13,218 nucleotides of DNA, taken from positions 1 through 13,218 of the forward strand of contig HF995229.1 of the NCBI GenBank assembly GCA_000432915.1. The letters run 5' to 3'. The stretch is from Firmicutes bacterium CAG:194 (GTDB lineage Bacteria; Bacillota; Clostridia; Lachnospirales; Lachnospiraceae). This document shows positions 1 to 7,294 of this stretch, one piece after another (position 1 is the first letter of the stretch; every line of letters starts with the position of its first letter). The notes under the pieces are model-generated. The model was not told the origin of the DNA. It saw only the letters and a list, made by a program, of their open reading frames with translations, and searched no databases. The position numbers and the translations under genes are program-made.

Positions 1-21
1 TTGTTACACTCTTTGATTTTC

Positions 22-73
22 TATATAAAAAATCAAATGCGATAGAGTATTAACCCTTGTCGCATTTGATTTT
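22..73 (-). terminator. Rho-independent terminator after the panE-family gene
   Basis: A perfect 14-bp inverted repeat (29-42 with 60-73, 17-nt loop) lies 26 bases past the panE-like stop codon. Read on the minus strand, the stem is followed by a run of T (TTTTATATAG). This ends the leftward transcription unit. A second short dyad (15-20 with 29-34) overlaps the tail. Confidence 0.85.
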
Positions 74-98
74 ACAACTCAGCGCTGTGTAGCCGCTA

Positions 99-1007
99 TC
101 ACTCCAGTCCAAACTTCTTTGCGATCATCTCATAGTTTGGCATTGCAACGCCTGCCTTGCGTCCCATGCGGACCGGCTCAAATACAAGGCCTTCCAGCTC
201 GGAATCCTTGCCTGCCCAGATATCGCGCTGCATGGATGTGGAGGCCTCCGGGGACAGGGTATCCAGAATATCCAGATTGGTCTTTACGATATCCACGAGG
301 AATGGGATCTCCATTGCTGTCGCAAGCGCATCCATTTCCTGCATGCATTTTACGAAAAGCTCCCGTTCTTCACCAGCCTGCTGGAATACGTCAGCCTTGG
401 CATCATAATAGAGTCCGCAGGCTGCCATCGGTGCCACATACGCATATTTCTGGAATGCATCTCTTGCAATATTATCGGAAATGACCGCTTCAATTCCTGC
501 CTGTCGCAGATCCTTTGCAATATCAAACATTTCCTTATTCGGCTCCTGCTCTTTTCTTGCGCCGTATACAATACGGAAGATGCTGCCTTTTTGCAGGATC
601 ACACCCGGCTCTTTGATCTCTGCTGCAATGTAGATACAGCCATCGAGCACTGTCGGCTCCGGTAAAAGTGCCTGCAGCTTACTGCCTGTTCCGTAGATAT
701 TCAGGATAGGAATGATCACTGTATGGGCATCACTGTGTGCCTGCAGAAATGGCACAATATCCATAACAGAATAGCCTTTGACGCAGACAAAGATCACATC
801 TGCAATGCCTTCATAGTCATCTGCCGCCATGGCATGCACCGGAACAGTGAAATCACCCAGATGCGGTGTTTCCATTTTAATGCCGTCCTTCTGCATCTTC
901 TCTAAATGCTTTCCTCTTGCGATCAACGTCACATCTTTTCCTGCTCTTGCCAGATATGCAGCAATGCTTCCGCCGCAGCCACCGGCTCCTACGATTACAT
1001 AATTCAT
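99..1007 (-). CDS. Ketopantoate reductase (PanE/ApbA) family NAD(P)H oxidoreductase, possibly a 2-keto acid reductase
   Basis: 302 aa, the usual length for the family. The N-terminus is a Rossmann dinucleotide site (GAGGCGG, residues 7-13). The C-terminal helical domain has the family block with S258, M259, D262 and E270 (…TSMQRD…DSELEG…), and K187 aligns with the catalytic Lys (E. coli PanE K176), E270 with E256. However, the two active-site asparagines that normally follow the Lys at +4 and +8 are V191 and A195 here. Canonical PanE reduces 2-dehydropantoate to pantoate for CoA synthesis; some relatives (e.g. the Lactococcus protein first named PanE) reduce branched-chain 2-keto acids. The nearby azlCD exporter makes the second role conceivable, but this is inference, so no symbol is assigned. 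The ATG at 1007 has AGAAAGGG 8 bases upstream. A structured RNA leader precedes it and a terminator follows. Confidence 0.85.
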   Translation of the reverse strand: MNYVIVGAGGCGGSIAAYLARAGKDVTLIARGKHLEKMQKDGIKMETPHLGDFTVPVHAMAADDYEGIADVIFVCVKGYSVMDIVPFLQAHSDAHTVIIPILNIYGTGSKLQALLPEPTVLDGCIYIAAEIKEPGVILQKGSIFRIVYGARKEQEPNKEMFDIAKDLRQAGIEAVISDNIARDAFQKYAYVAPMAACGLYYDAKADVFQQAGEERELFVKCMQEMDALATAMEIPFLVDIVKTNLDILDTLSPEASTSMQRDIWAGKDSELEGLVFEPVRMGRKAGVAMPNYEMIAKKFGLE

Positions 1008-1047
1008 TCTGATTGCCCTTTCTTCTTTATTGATATAATAATGATGT

Positions 1048-1147
1048 CGGGGTCAAAAGCCCCGAATTTGATGCTCATATCGGGACAGATCTCAAGGTCT
1101 TTCACCCACCTACGAGCAAGCTCACATAGGTTTAGACCTTTTGCCCC
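1048..1147 (-). ncRNA. Candidate cis-regulatory RNA (three-way junction) in the leader of the panE-family gene
   Basis: The 150-bp gap between ybaK and panE holds a dense set of pairings on the minus strand. A closing helix joins GGGGCAAAAG (1147-1138) to CTTTTGaCCCC (1059-1049) with one bulge. Inside it are a two-part hairpin (1134-1140 with 1094-1100; 1127-1131 with 1108-1112; GAGC/GCTC at 1114-1117/1120-1123) and a second hairpin (1080-1084 with 1061-1065). A competing local hairpin, CGGGG/CCCCG at 1048-1052/1060-1064, would break both the closing helix and the second arm, as in a riboswitch expression platform. No clear U-run follows it. I do not recognise the family; no T-box, TPP, FMN or SAM signature is visible. 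A small genomic repeat with short terminal inverted repeats is the alternative. Confidence 0.5.
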
Positions 1148-1156
1148 TGGTATCAT

Positions 1157-1162
1157 ATTATA
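1157..1162 (-). promoter_or_regulatory. Possible -10 box for the panE leader transcript
   Basis: TATAAT on the minus strand overlaps the ybaK stop codon, and would start RNA about where the structured leader begins. No convincing -35 box is found 16-18 bases upstream, so read-through from ybaK is an equally good source of panE mRNA. Confidence 0.3.
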
Positions 1163-1637
1163 CTAATATATCCGCATAGCTTCCGCCGCTTGCTTTGCAC
1201 AGATCATCCGGTGCTAGATTCATCTGACAGCCGATTCTGCCACCACTGACATATACATCTGACAGCGCCTTTGCACTGTCACTGATAAATGTTTTGTACT
1301 GCTTCTTCATACCGATCGCTGTGCAGCCGCCGCGCACATATCCCGTTACCTGCGTGATATCCTTCACATGAAGCATGGAAACAGACTTTACGCCTGCTGC
1401 TTTTGCTGCCTTTTTGAGATCCAGCTCTGCTTCGATCGGCAGAACAAATACATAATATTGTTTGTCGTTTCCCTGCGTAACAAGTGTCTTATACACCTTT
1501 TCGTGAGGCAGCCCCAGATTATCTGCTGTCTGAATGCCATCTACAAACTCGTCACATTCATATGCCTGATGCGTATACGGGATCTTCATCCTGTCGAGTA
1601 TTCTCATGGCATTTGTTTTCACTTCTTTCTTTGCCAT
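1158..1637 (-). CDS. ybaK: YbaK-family aminoacyl-tRNA deacylase (Cys-tRNA(Pro)/Cys-tRNA(Cys) type)
   Basis: 159 aa, the standard size of single-domain YbaK/EbsC proteins. The family works in the cytoplasm, where it hydrolyses tRNA(Pro) mischarged with cysteine. Visible family blocks are VYKTLVTQ with K50 at the position of the essential lysine (Lys46 in E. coli YbaK), the strand-turn VFVLPIEAELDLKKAAKAAG (63-82), and GYVRGGCTAIGMKK (99-112), which replaces the more usual SP-G triplet of the GG-S-P-G loop. The ATG at 1637 has a modest GAAGG site 7 bases upstream and lies 16 bases after the DUF3006-like gene, so the two are probably co-transcribed. Family assignment is firm; exact tRNA specificity is not visible. 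Confidence 0.9.
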   Translation of the reverse strand: MAKKEVKTNAMRILDRMKIPYTHQAYECDEFVDGIQTADNLGLPHEKVYKTLVTQGNDKQYYVFVLPIEAELDLKKAAKAAGVKSVSMLHVKDITQVTGYVRGGCTAIGMKKQYKTFISDSAKALSDVYVSGGRIGCQMNLAPDDLCKASGGSYADILV

Positions 1638-1653
1638 ATGATTACCTTCTTTC

Positions 1654-1839
1654 TTATAATACTTTGTACTGCATCCACTCGTAGATCAGATGTGTTCCTT
1701 CCATGATCGTATCCGGCAGAAGTGCGCGTGCTACCAGCTTTGTTTCTTCCCCTTCGATACGCTCTCCCGCTTCTGTTGTTCGGGCAAGATGCGCATAATC
1801 GCCATCAATGCTGTCTACGATATAATAAAATGTATTCAT
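1654..1839 (-). CDS. Small DUF3006-like protein
   Basis: 61 aa. The chosen start is the ATG at 1839, because the upstream in-frame GTG at 1851 is itself part of the ribosome binding site (AAGAGGTG, 8 bases before the ATG). The sequence has an N-terminal strand pair YYIVDSIDGDYAHLAR, then E-G-E-E-T-KLVARALLP, then a hydrophobic end. The pattern 'identify-a-D-x-I-D/E-G-D-x-A … LP … E-G' resembles DUF3006, a family of about 70-aa proteins of unknown function common in Firmicutes. No signal peptide, membrane helix or cysteine is seen. It sits between azlD (77-bp gap) and ybaK (14-bp gap) and is probably in the same transcript. Function is unknown. Confidence 0.7.
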   Translation of the reverse strand: MNTFYYIVDSIDGDYAHLARTTEAGERIEGEETKLVARALLPDTIMEGTHLIYEWMQYKVL

Positions 1840-1916
1840 TTTTCGCTTCACCTCTTCTTATTTACACAAATTTCCTGCTTTTCAAAAATTTTTGTCGTCT
1901 GCTTTCTCTCCTTGTG

Positions 1917-2270
1917 TCAGAAAATACATTGAATAAAGATCATATAGCAGATCGTTCCGCCCAATATGGACAGCAGGGTATTGTGCTTCCACTTATGTAA
2001 ACCAACTGTCAGAAGAACTGCTGCAAGCTCCGGAATCCCGTGATTGCCGGAAAGCGGCGTCACACCTTTCAGACAGTATACAACCAGCATACCCATAATT
2101 GCAAAGGGAAGCACCTCTCCCAGATACAAAACGATCGCCGGCGTATGTTTTTTAAATATCACAAACGGAGAGAACCGGATCGCCATTGTAACAAGTGCTG
2201 CAACTGCCACAATGCCGGCTGCATGTCCCTGGCTGATCGCACCGCCGGCCATACATCCTAAATATGTCAT
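1917..2270 (-). CDS. azlD: AzlD-family subunit of branched-chain amino acid exporter
   Basis: 117 aa, about four hydrophobic segments, matching AzlD/BrnE, the small partner of AzlC in the branched-chain amino acid (and azaleucine) efflux pump in the cytoplasmic membrane. The family pattern ALVT-x-x-x-R-x-x-PF is seen at ALVTMAIRFSPF, followed by LPFAIMGMLVVYCLKG. The ATG at 2270 overlaps the azlC stop codon (ATGA), the classic arrangement for translational coupling of two subunits made in equal amount; GGGAG lies upstream. A longer in-frame start at 2297 has no ribosome binding site and would overlap azlC by 31 bp, so it was not used. Confidence 0.88.
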   Translation of the reverse strand: MTYLGCMAGGAISQGHAAGIVAVAALVTMAIRFSPFVIFKKHTPAIVLYLGEVLPFAIMGMLVVYCLKGVTPLSGNHGIPELAAVLLTVGLHKWKHNTLLSILGGTICYMIFIQCIF

Positions 2271-2968
2271 GCCTTTGTCTCTCCCTTCTCCACCCATTTT
2301 TTACCGATCAATAAGGCGATCGTAATACCGATCATGGCAGGGATCAGGAAATCATCCGCTCCGAATATAAAGAGACTGAGCAGTGAGAGCAAAACGCCGC
2401 AAAGCGCCGGAAAATGCTGTTTTGTCTTTTCCCACTGTTCTACAAAAATGACTACAAACAATGCTGTCATGGAAAATTCCACACCTGCTGAGTTAAACGG
2501 AAGGGTGTTGCCTATGATACTGCCAAGCAGACTGCCCAATACCCAGTAAATCTGGTCCAGCAGAGAGATCCAGAAATAATATGCATTCTCCTCTACCCCC
2601 TCCGGCAGATCCACATCACAGACAACCGAAAAGGTTTCATCTGTAAGGGCAAAGATCAGATATGGCTTTTTTCTGCCCGCTTTCTGGTATTTTGTCAGCA
2701 TCGTAATACCATAAAATACATGGCGGATATTTACCATCAGCGTCATGAGCGCCGTAGCAACCAGAGAAGCGCCGCTTCCCAGCAGATCGATCGTCACATA
2801 CTGCATGGAACCTGCGTAAATACAAAGACTCATAAGGAACGCCCATAGAAGTCCATAGCCCTGCTTTTGCAGCAGAATACCAAATCCCATACCAAGTACA
2901 ATATACCCTGTCATGATCGGAATTGATTTTTGAAACGCATATTGTATTGTTTTCTTTCTGTTACTCAT
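2267..2968 (-). CDS. azlC: AzlC-family branched-chain amino acid export permease
   Basis: 233 aa polytopic membrane protein, the usual AzlC/YgaZ length. Family landmarks are IYAGSMQYVTIDLL (50-63), MVNIRHVFYGITM (78-90) and FALTDETFSVV (106-116, the LTDE motif), followed by three or four further hydrophobic segments (135-155, 167-177, 190-203, 208-222). With AzlD it exports leucine, isoleucine and valine and analogues. It starts 4 bases after the stop codon of the upstream small gene and has no good Shine-Dalgarno site of its own, so its translation probably depends on that gene. No AzlB-type regulator is in the window. Confidence 0.92.
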   Translation of the reverse strand: MSNRKKTIQYAFQKSIPIMTGYIVLGMGFGILLQKQGYGLLWAFLMSLCIYAGSMQYVTIDLLGSGASLVATALMTLMVNIRHVFYGITMLTKYQKAGRKKPYLIFALTDETFSVVCDVDLPEGVEENAYYFWISLLDQIYWVLGSLLGSIIGNTLPFNSAGVEFSMTALFVVIFVEQWEKTKQHFPALCGVLLSLLSLFIFGADDFLIPAMIGITIALLIGKKWVEKGETKA

Positions 2969-2972
2969 CTGC

Positions 2973-3206
2973 TTATTTATTTTTCATAAGATCCTTCAGA
3001 CTTTCCATCAAAGCCAGATCTGAATCTTTTACTTTCAAATTTGTTGTGACCGGTTCTTCTCCCGGACGTGTTACAGTCAGCTCCAAAATAGTTCCTTCCT
3101 CGATCGGACGTGAAAACACGGTCTTTAAAAAGGAAATTACCTTTGGATGACTTTGTTCAAACTGCGCCTTCGCGCTCATCAGTTTCATCAATACTGCAGG
3201 ATTCAT
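2973..3206 (-). CDS. Small protein of unknown function, first gene of the azlCD group
   Basis: 77 aa, not recognised. It begins with a Lys/Phe-rich helical stretch (MNPAVLMKLMSAKAQFEQ … VISFLKTVF), a central beta-like segment (GTILELTVTRPGEEPVTTNLKV), and a charged C-terminal helix ending in KDLMKNK. No signal peptide, membrane helix or cysteine is present; it should be cytoplasmic. The ATG at 3206 has TAGGAG about 10 bases upstream. It stops 4 bases before azlC, which lacks its own strong ribosome site, so it may act as the coupling cistron for azlC. Only about 30 bases separate it from the etfA terminator, leaving little room for a promoter of its own. Confidence 0.75.
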   Translation of the reverse strand: MNPAVLMKLMSAKAQFEQSHPKVISFLKTVFSRPIEEGTILELTVTRPGEEPVTTNLKVKDSDLALMESLKDLMKNK

Positions 3207-3235
3207 CTATCATATACTCCTATCAACTATCAGCG

Positions 3236-3264
3236 TTAAAACGGGAGATCTTTCGATCTCCCGC
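3236..3264 (-). terminator. Terminator at the end of the butyrate operon
   Basis: A perfect 9-bp stem (CGGGAGATC 3242-3250 with GATCTCCCG 3255-3263) with a 4-base GAAA tetraloop on the minus strand is followed by TTTTAA. It lies 34 bases past the etfA stop codon. The plus-strand side also has a T-rich tail (CCTTTTATTT). The short T run suggests some read-through into the azlCD group. Confidence 0.85.
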
Positions 3265-3297
3265 CTTTTATTTCATCTTTTCACAGATCGCCTACTA

Positions 3298-4359
3298 TTA
3301 TTTGTTAGCAAGCTCTGCTTTGATCTGCTCTGTAAGCAGTGGAACGATCTTATTCAGATCTCCTACGATACCGTAGTCAGCTACATCGAAGATTGGAGCA
3401 TCTTCATCTTTGTTGATTGCGATGATGATGTCTGATTCTTCCATACCGGCTACGTGCTGGATAGCACCTGAAATACCGATTGCGAAGTATACGTTAGGAC
3501 GAACTGTCTTACCTGTCTGTCCAACCTGTAACTCCGGAGCCATTCCATAGCTTTCAACAGCAGCACGTGAGCAGGAAATCTGTCCACCAAGTACTTCTGC
3601 AAGATCTTCCAGAATCTTGAAGTTTTCTGCAGATCCAACACCACGACCACCGGATACTAAGATCTTAGCATCCATGATATCTTTGATGTTTGAAACAGCT
3701 TTGGAAATCTCAAGGATTTCTACATATCTGTTATTTGGAGTAAATCCAGGATTGTAGTTGATCACTTCTGCTTTCTTTCCAGCTACTCTGTCAAGCTTCT
3801 GCATAACACCCGGACGAACTGTAGCCATCTGCGGACGGTTGTCAGGACATGCGATAGTAGCGATTGTGTTACCACCGAATGCAGGACGAGTCATTAATAA
3901 CTGGTTGTGTTTCTGTTCTTTTCCAGGAATCGGATTAACAGGGAAATCACCGATCTCCAGTAATGTACAGTCAGCAGTAAGACCTGTCTTAACTCTTGCT
4001 GAAACTGTAGGACCAAGGTCACGACCGATAGCTGTTGCACCAACTAACATGATCTCCGGCTTGTACTCATTGATAACAGATGCAAGTGCATGTGCATATG
4101 GCTCTGTTCTGTAATCCTTTAATTCAGGATCGTCAACAACGATAACCTTGTCAGCACCGTACTCAGCAAGCTCATCTGCAAGACCGGCAACTCCTGATCC
4201 AAGTAAAACTGCAGTTACTTCTGTTCCTAACTTTTCTGCAAGTCTTGAACCTTCACCGACAAGTTCGAATGCGATACCGCTTAATTTATTGTCTACCTGC
4301 TGTGCAAAGACGAATACGCCTTTGTACTTTGCTAATTCTTCTGCGTTCATTGCGCCCAT
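3298..4359 (-). CDS. etfA: Electron transfer flavoprotein alpha subunit
   Basis: 353 aa. EtfA and EtfB form the FAD-carrying partner of Bcd; in butyrate producers this complex couples crotonyl-CoA reduction by NADH to reduction of ferredoxin (flavin-based electron bifurcation, family knowledge). Visible blocks are the N-terminal EtfA domain with VGATAIGRDLGPTVSAR (106-122) and the C-terminal FAD domain with ILVSGGRGVGSAENF (233-247) and the signature running from YFAIGISGAIQHVAG (291-305) to IFDVADYGIVGD (323-334). There is no N-terminal ferredoxin extension. The ATG at 4359 is preferred over the in-frame GTG at 4368, because AGAGGTG, which contains that GTG, is a ribosome site 6 bases before the ATG. 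It starts 17 bases after etfB and is the last gene of the operon. Confidence 0.96.
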   Translation of the reverse strand: MGAMNAEELAKYKGVFVFAQQVDNKLSGIAFELVGEGSRLAEKLGTEVTAVLLGSGVAGLADELAEYGADKVIVVDDPELKDYRTEPYAHALASVINEYKPEIMLVGATAIGRDLGPTVSARVKTGLTADCTLLEIGDFPVNPIPGKEQKHNQLLMTRPAFGGNTIATIACPDNRPQMATVRPGVMQKLDRVAGKKAEVINYNPGFTPNNRYVEILEISKAVSNIKDIMDAKILVSGGRGVGSAENFKILEDLAEVLGGQISCSRAAVESYGMAPELQVGQTGKTVRPNVYFAIGISGAIQHVAGMEESDIIIAINKDEDAPIFDVADYGIVGDLNKIVPLLTEQIKAELANK

Positions 4360-4376
4360 TTTATTCACCTCTTAAA

Positions 4377-5162
4377 TTAGATAATGTGCTTTGTTTTTAA
4401 TGCATCTACAATAATCTTAGCTGCTTCATCAGCTGTGTCCGGAGTAAATTTCTCACCAGCACCCTTACGTACCTTATCAGAAGCTCTTGCGATCTTTGTT
4501 GGAGATCCCATCAGACCGATGTTAGAATCATCAACGTCAATCAGATCTGCTCTGCCAAGTGTTGTAATTTCTGCATCACAAGCATCGAAGATTCCGCCCG
4601 GAGTCATGTAACGAGCTTCATTTAACTCAGAAAGAGCTGTGATCAGACATGGCATTTTAGCTTTCAGCATATGGAATCCGTCTTCATACTGACGTTTTAC
4701 GATAACGCTGTCGCCTTCAACCTTGATATCTTCTGCATAAGAGATGATTGGAAGATTTAAGTGCTCTGCGATCTGTGGACCAACCTGAGCTGTATCACCA
4801 TCGATAGCCTGACGGCCTGTGATGATCAGATCATATTCCATTCCTCTAAGTGCACCTGCGATAGTTGTAGATGTTGCCCATGTGTCAGCACCACCTAATA
4901 CTCTATCTGTGATCAGGACGCCTTTGTCAGCTCCCATAGCCATTGCTTCACGAAGAACGTCAGCAGCCTTTGGAAGACCCATTGTTACAACAGTAACTTC
5001 TGCGCCTGTCTGATCCTTGATTCTAAGAGCAGCCTCAAGACCTGCCTTATCATCCGGATTCATGATTGTGAGCATTGCAGCTCTATTTAATGTACCGTCC
5101 GGGTTGAACTGTACGCCACCCTTTGTATCAGGTACCTGTTTAATACAAACAACGATTTTCAC
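4377..5162 (-). CDS. etfB: Electron transfer flavoprotein beta subunit
   Basis: 261 aa, full length. It starts KIVVCIKQVPDT, typical of EtfB, and has the beta-subunit signature ITGRQAIDGDTAQVGPQIAE (114-133). It binds the second cofactor of the EtfAB dimer and, in bifurcating complexes, the FAD that takes electrons from NADH. The start codon is GTG at 5162, with AAGGAGGA seven bases upstream; there is no better ATG. It lies 13 bases after bcd and 17 before etfA, an order (bcd-etfB-etfA) conserved in butyrate-forming Clostridia, so the three products are expected to form one cytoplasmic complex. Confidence 0.96.
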   Translation of the reverse strand: MKIVVCIKQVPDTKGGVQFNPDGTLNRAAMLTIMNPDDKAGLEAALRIKDQTGAEVTVVTMGLPKAADVLREAMAMGADKGVLITDRVLGGADTWATSTTIAGALRGMEYDLIITGRQAIDGDTAQVGPQIAEHLNLPIISYAEDIKVEGDSVIVKRQYEDGFHMLKAKMPCLITALSELNEARYMTPGGIFDACDAEITTLGRADLIDVDDSNIGLMGSPTKIARASDKVRKGAGEKFTPDTADEAAKIIVDALKTKHII

Positions 5163-5175
5163 AGTATGTTCCTCC

Positions 5176-6348
5176 TTATTTCAAAAGATTAGCTGAAATT
5201 ACCATACGCTGAACTTCTGAAGTTCCTTCGTAGATCTCGGTAATCTTAGCATCACGCATCATACGCTCTACATCGTACTCTTTGATGTAACCGTAACCAC
5301 CATGTAACTGAACACATTTTGTTGTTACTTCCATAGCAACTTCTGCTGCACATAACTTAGCCATAGCAGCTTCTACAGAATAAGAAGTCTTGTGATCCTG
5401 CTGATACTGCGCTTTCTTCATAGCAGCCTTGTATACTAATAACTTAGCAGCTTCTACCTTAGTAGCCATATCTGCTAACTGGAACTGTGTATTCTGGAAC
5501 TGTGCAATGGAACGACCGAACTGCTTTCTTTCCTTTACATAGTTGATTGTTGTCTCAAGAGCACCTTCTGCAAGACCAAGAGCCTGAGCAGCGATACCGA
5601 TACGTCCACCATCCAGTGTATGCATTGCGATACCAAAGCCTTTGCCCTTAGCGCCTAAGATAGCATCTGCCGGGATACGGCAGTCTGTGAAGATCAGCTC
5701 GTATGTGGAAGAAGCACAGATACCCATCTTGTTTTCTTTTGTACCGAATGTAAATCCTGGTGTTCCTTTTTCTACGAGGAATGCAGAAATCTCTTTCTGA
5801 ACACGACCACGTTTCTCGATCTTACCTGTTACAGCGATGATTACATAAACATCAGCTTCTTTACCGTTTGTAATGAAGCACTTAGAACCGTTTAATACCC
5901 ATTCATTTGTTGCTTCATCAAATACAGCCTTTGTCTGCTGACCCTGTGCATCTGTACCAGCACCCGGCTCTGTTAAACCGAAAGCACCAAGCTTTTTGCC
6001 TGAGCAAAGATCCGGTAAATATTTTGCTTTCTGAGCGTCTGTACCAAATGTCTGGATCGGATCTACGCAAAGAGATGTATGAGCAGATACGATAACACCT
6101 GTTGTACCGCAAACTTTTGAAAGCTCTTCAACACACATAGCATATGTTAAAGGATCACAGCCCTGTCCGCCTAATTCCTTTGGAACAGGAATACCCATAA
6201 AGCCGGCTTTAGCCATTTTTTCTACTGTTTCTCTTGGAAATCTGTGTTCTTCATCGATTTCCTGAGCAAGTGGCTTAACTTCATTTTCGGCAAAATCTTT
6301 AAATAACTGTCTTGCCATTTCATGTTTCTTACTTAAAGTGAAATCCAT
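5176..6348 (-). CDS. bcd: Butyryl-CoA dehydrogenase (short-chain acyl-CoA dehydrogenase)
   Basis: 390 aa. Reduces crotonyl-CoA to butyryl-CoA using electrons from EtfAB. Family landmarks are GAFGLTEPGAGTDAQG (121-136, FAD/substrate loop), WVLNGSKCFITNG (150-162), ERKQFGRSIAQFQ (273-285), QLHGGYGYIKEYDVERMMRD (347-366) and EIYEGTSEVQR (371-381), where E374 is at the position of the catalytic base of Megasphaera Bcd and MCAD. The ATG at 6348 has GGAGGA 9 bases upstream. The place between hbd and etfBA identifies it as Bcd rather than a general fatty-acid or amino-acid acyl-CoA dehydrogenase. Nothing is missing from the active site. Confidence 0.96.
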   Translation of the reverse strand: MDFTLSKKHEMARQLFKDFAENEVKPLAQEIDEEHRFPRETVEKMAKAGFMGIPVPKELGGQGCDPLTYAMCVEELSKVCGTTGVIVSAHTSLCVDPIQTFGTDAQKAKYLPDLCSGKKLGAFGLTEPGAGTDAQGQQTKAVFDEATNEWVLNGSKCFITNGKEADVYVIIAVTGKIEKRGRVQKEISAFLVEKGTPGFTFGTKENKMGICASSTYELIFTDCRIPADAILGAKGKGFGIAMHTLDGGRIGIAAQALGLAEGALETTINYVKERKQFGRSIAQFQNTQFQLADMATKVEAAKLLVYKAAMKKAQYQQDHKTSYSVEAAMAKLCAAEVAMEVTTKCVQLHGGYGYIKEYDVERMMRDAKITEIYEGTSEVQRMVISANLLK

Positions 6349-6385
6349 TTTTTAATTCCTCCATATTTATAGTTCAGCGCAAAGC

Positions 6386-7258
6386 TTACTGTGCGTCTAC
6401 AGGTGTCTTTGTACGATCTGCGTTGTATACATAGAAACCTTTTCCGCTCTTAACACCAAGATTGCCGCCACGTACCATCTTGCGGATCAGTGGGCATGCA
6501 CGATACTTGCTGTCGCCTGTCTCATTGTAGAGAACATCCATGATAGCAAGGCAGATATCCAGACCTACGAAATCACCGAGTTCGAGAGGTCCCATTGGAT
6601 GATTCGCACCAAGCTTCATAGCAGCATCGATACCGGCGATATCTGAAACACCTTCCATTTTGATGAAAGCAGCTTCGTTGATCATTGGGATCAGGATACG
6701 GTTTACTACGAAACCGGCAGCTTCATTTACCTGTACAGGAGTCTTGCCGATCTCTTCAGAAATCTTCTTGATAGCATCTACTGTTTCAACCGGTGTATTT
6801 ACACCTGCGATCACTTCTACAAGCTTCATTCTGTCAGCAGGATTGAAGAAATGCATACCGATCATAGGACGTGTTAAGCCATTTCCGATCTCTGTGATAG
6901 AAAGAGAAGATGTGTTGGAAGCGAAAATGCATTCCGGCTTAGCGATCTTGTCAAGCTCAGCAAATGTTGTCTTCTTAACTTCCATATTTTCAAATGCAGC
7001 TTCTACGATCAGATCGCAGTCTGCACACAGGTTTTCCTTTAAACCAGGTGTGATGCTGTTTAAGATAGCATCTACCTTATCCTGTGTCATTTTTCCTTTT
7101 TCTACAAGTCTTGCATAGCCTTTAGCGATCTTATCCTTACCGCCTTCAGCCCACTCCTGCTTGATATCGCAGAGAGCTACTTCATAACCGTCAACCTGGG
7201 CAAATGCTTTTGCAATACCCTGACCCATGGTTCCTGCACCAATAATGCCAACTTTCAT
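6386..7258 (-). CDS. hbd: 3-hydroxybutyryl-CoA dehydrogenase
   Basis: 290 aa. Converts acetoacetyl-CoA to 3-hydroxybutyryl-CoA with NAD(P)H. The Rossmann motif GAGTMG is at 7-12 and the catalytic set can be placed by alignment to the human enzyme: S117 (in SNTSSL), H136 and E148 (in MHFFNP…MKLVEVI) and N186 (GFVVNRIL). The C-terminal dimer domain (FVGLDICLAIMDVLY) is complete. The ATG at 7258 has a strong AAAGGAGG 8 bases upstream; an in-frame ATG 39 bases earlier (7297) lies inside the intercistronic hairpin region and adds residues with no family match. The gap to crt is 90 bp, wider than elsewhere in the operon, and holds a strong stem-loop. Confidence 0.96.
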   Translation of the reverse strand: MKVGIIGAGTMGQGIAKAFAQVDGYEVALCDIKQEWAEGGKDKIAKGYARLVEKGKMTQDKVDAILNSITPGLKENLCADCDLIVEAAFENMEVKKTTFAELDKIAKPECIFASNTSSLSITEIGNGLTRPMIGMHFFNPADRMKLVEVIAGVNTPVETVDAIKKISEEIGKTPVQVNEAAGFVVNRILIPMINEAAFIKMEGVSDIAGIDAAMKLGANHPMGPLELGDFVGLDICLAIMDVLYNETGDSKYRACPLIRKMVRGGNLGVKSGKGFYVYNADRTKTPVDAQ

Positions 7259-7294
7259 TGTTGTGCCTCCTTTAAATATTTGTTTATCTTTACC

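Noticed and set aside
1020..1160. T-box or another known amino-acid leader upstream of panE
   Set aside because: The conserved T-box antiterminator sequence (AGGGTGGNACCGCG) is absent; the region has AGGTGGGTGAAAG only, and the fold is different.
1883..1894. 12-bp palindrome CAAAAATTTTTG in the azlD to DUF3006 gap
   Set aside because: A pure A/T-run palindrome of this size is expected often in AT-rich DNA; no T tail or promoter element is linked to it.
2267..2297. Longer azlD start at 2297
   Set aside because: It has no ribosome site and would overlap azlC by 31 bases; the ATG at 2270 with the ATGA overlap is the usual subunit junction.
6660..7118. Plus-strand open frame of 152 codons opposite hbd
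   Set aside because: Antisense of hbd; composition follows the codon pattern of the other strand and no ribosome site is present.
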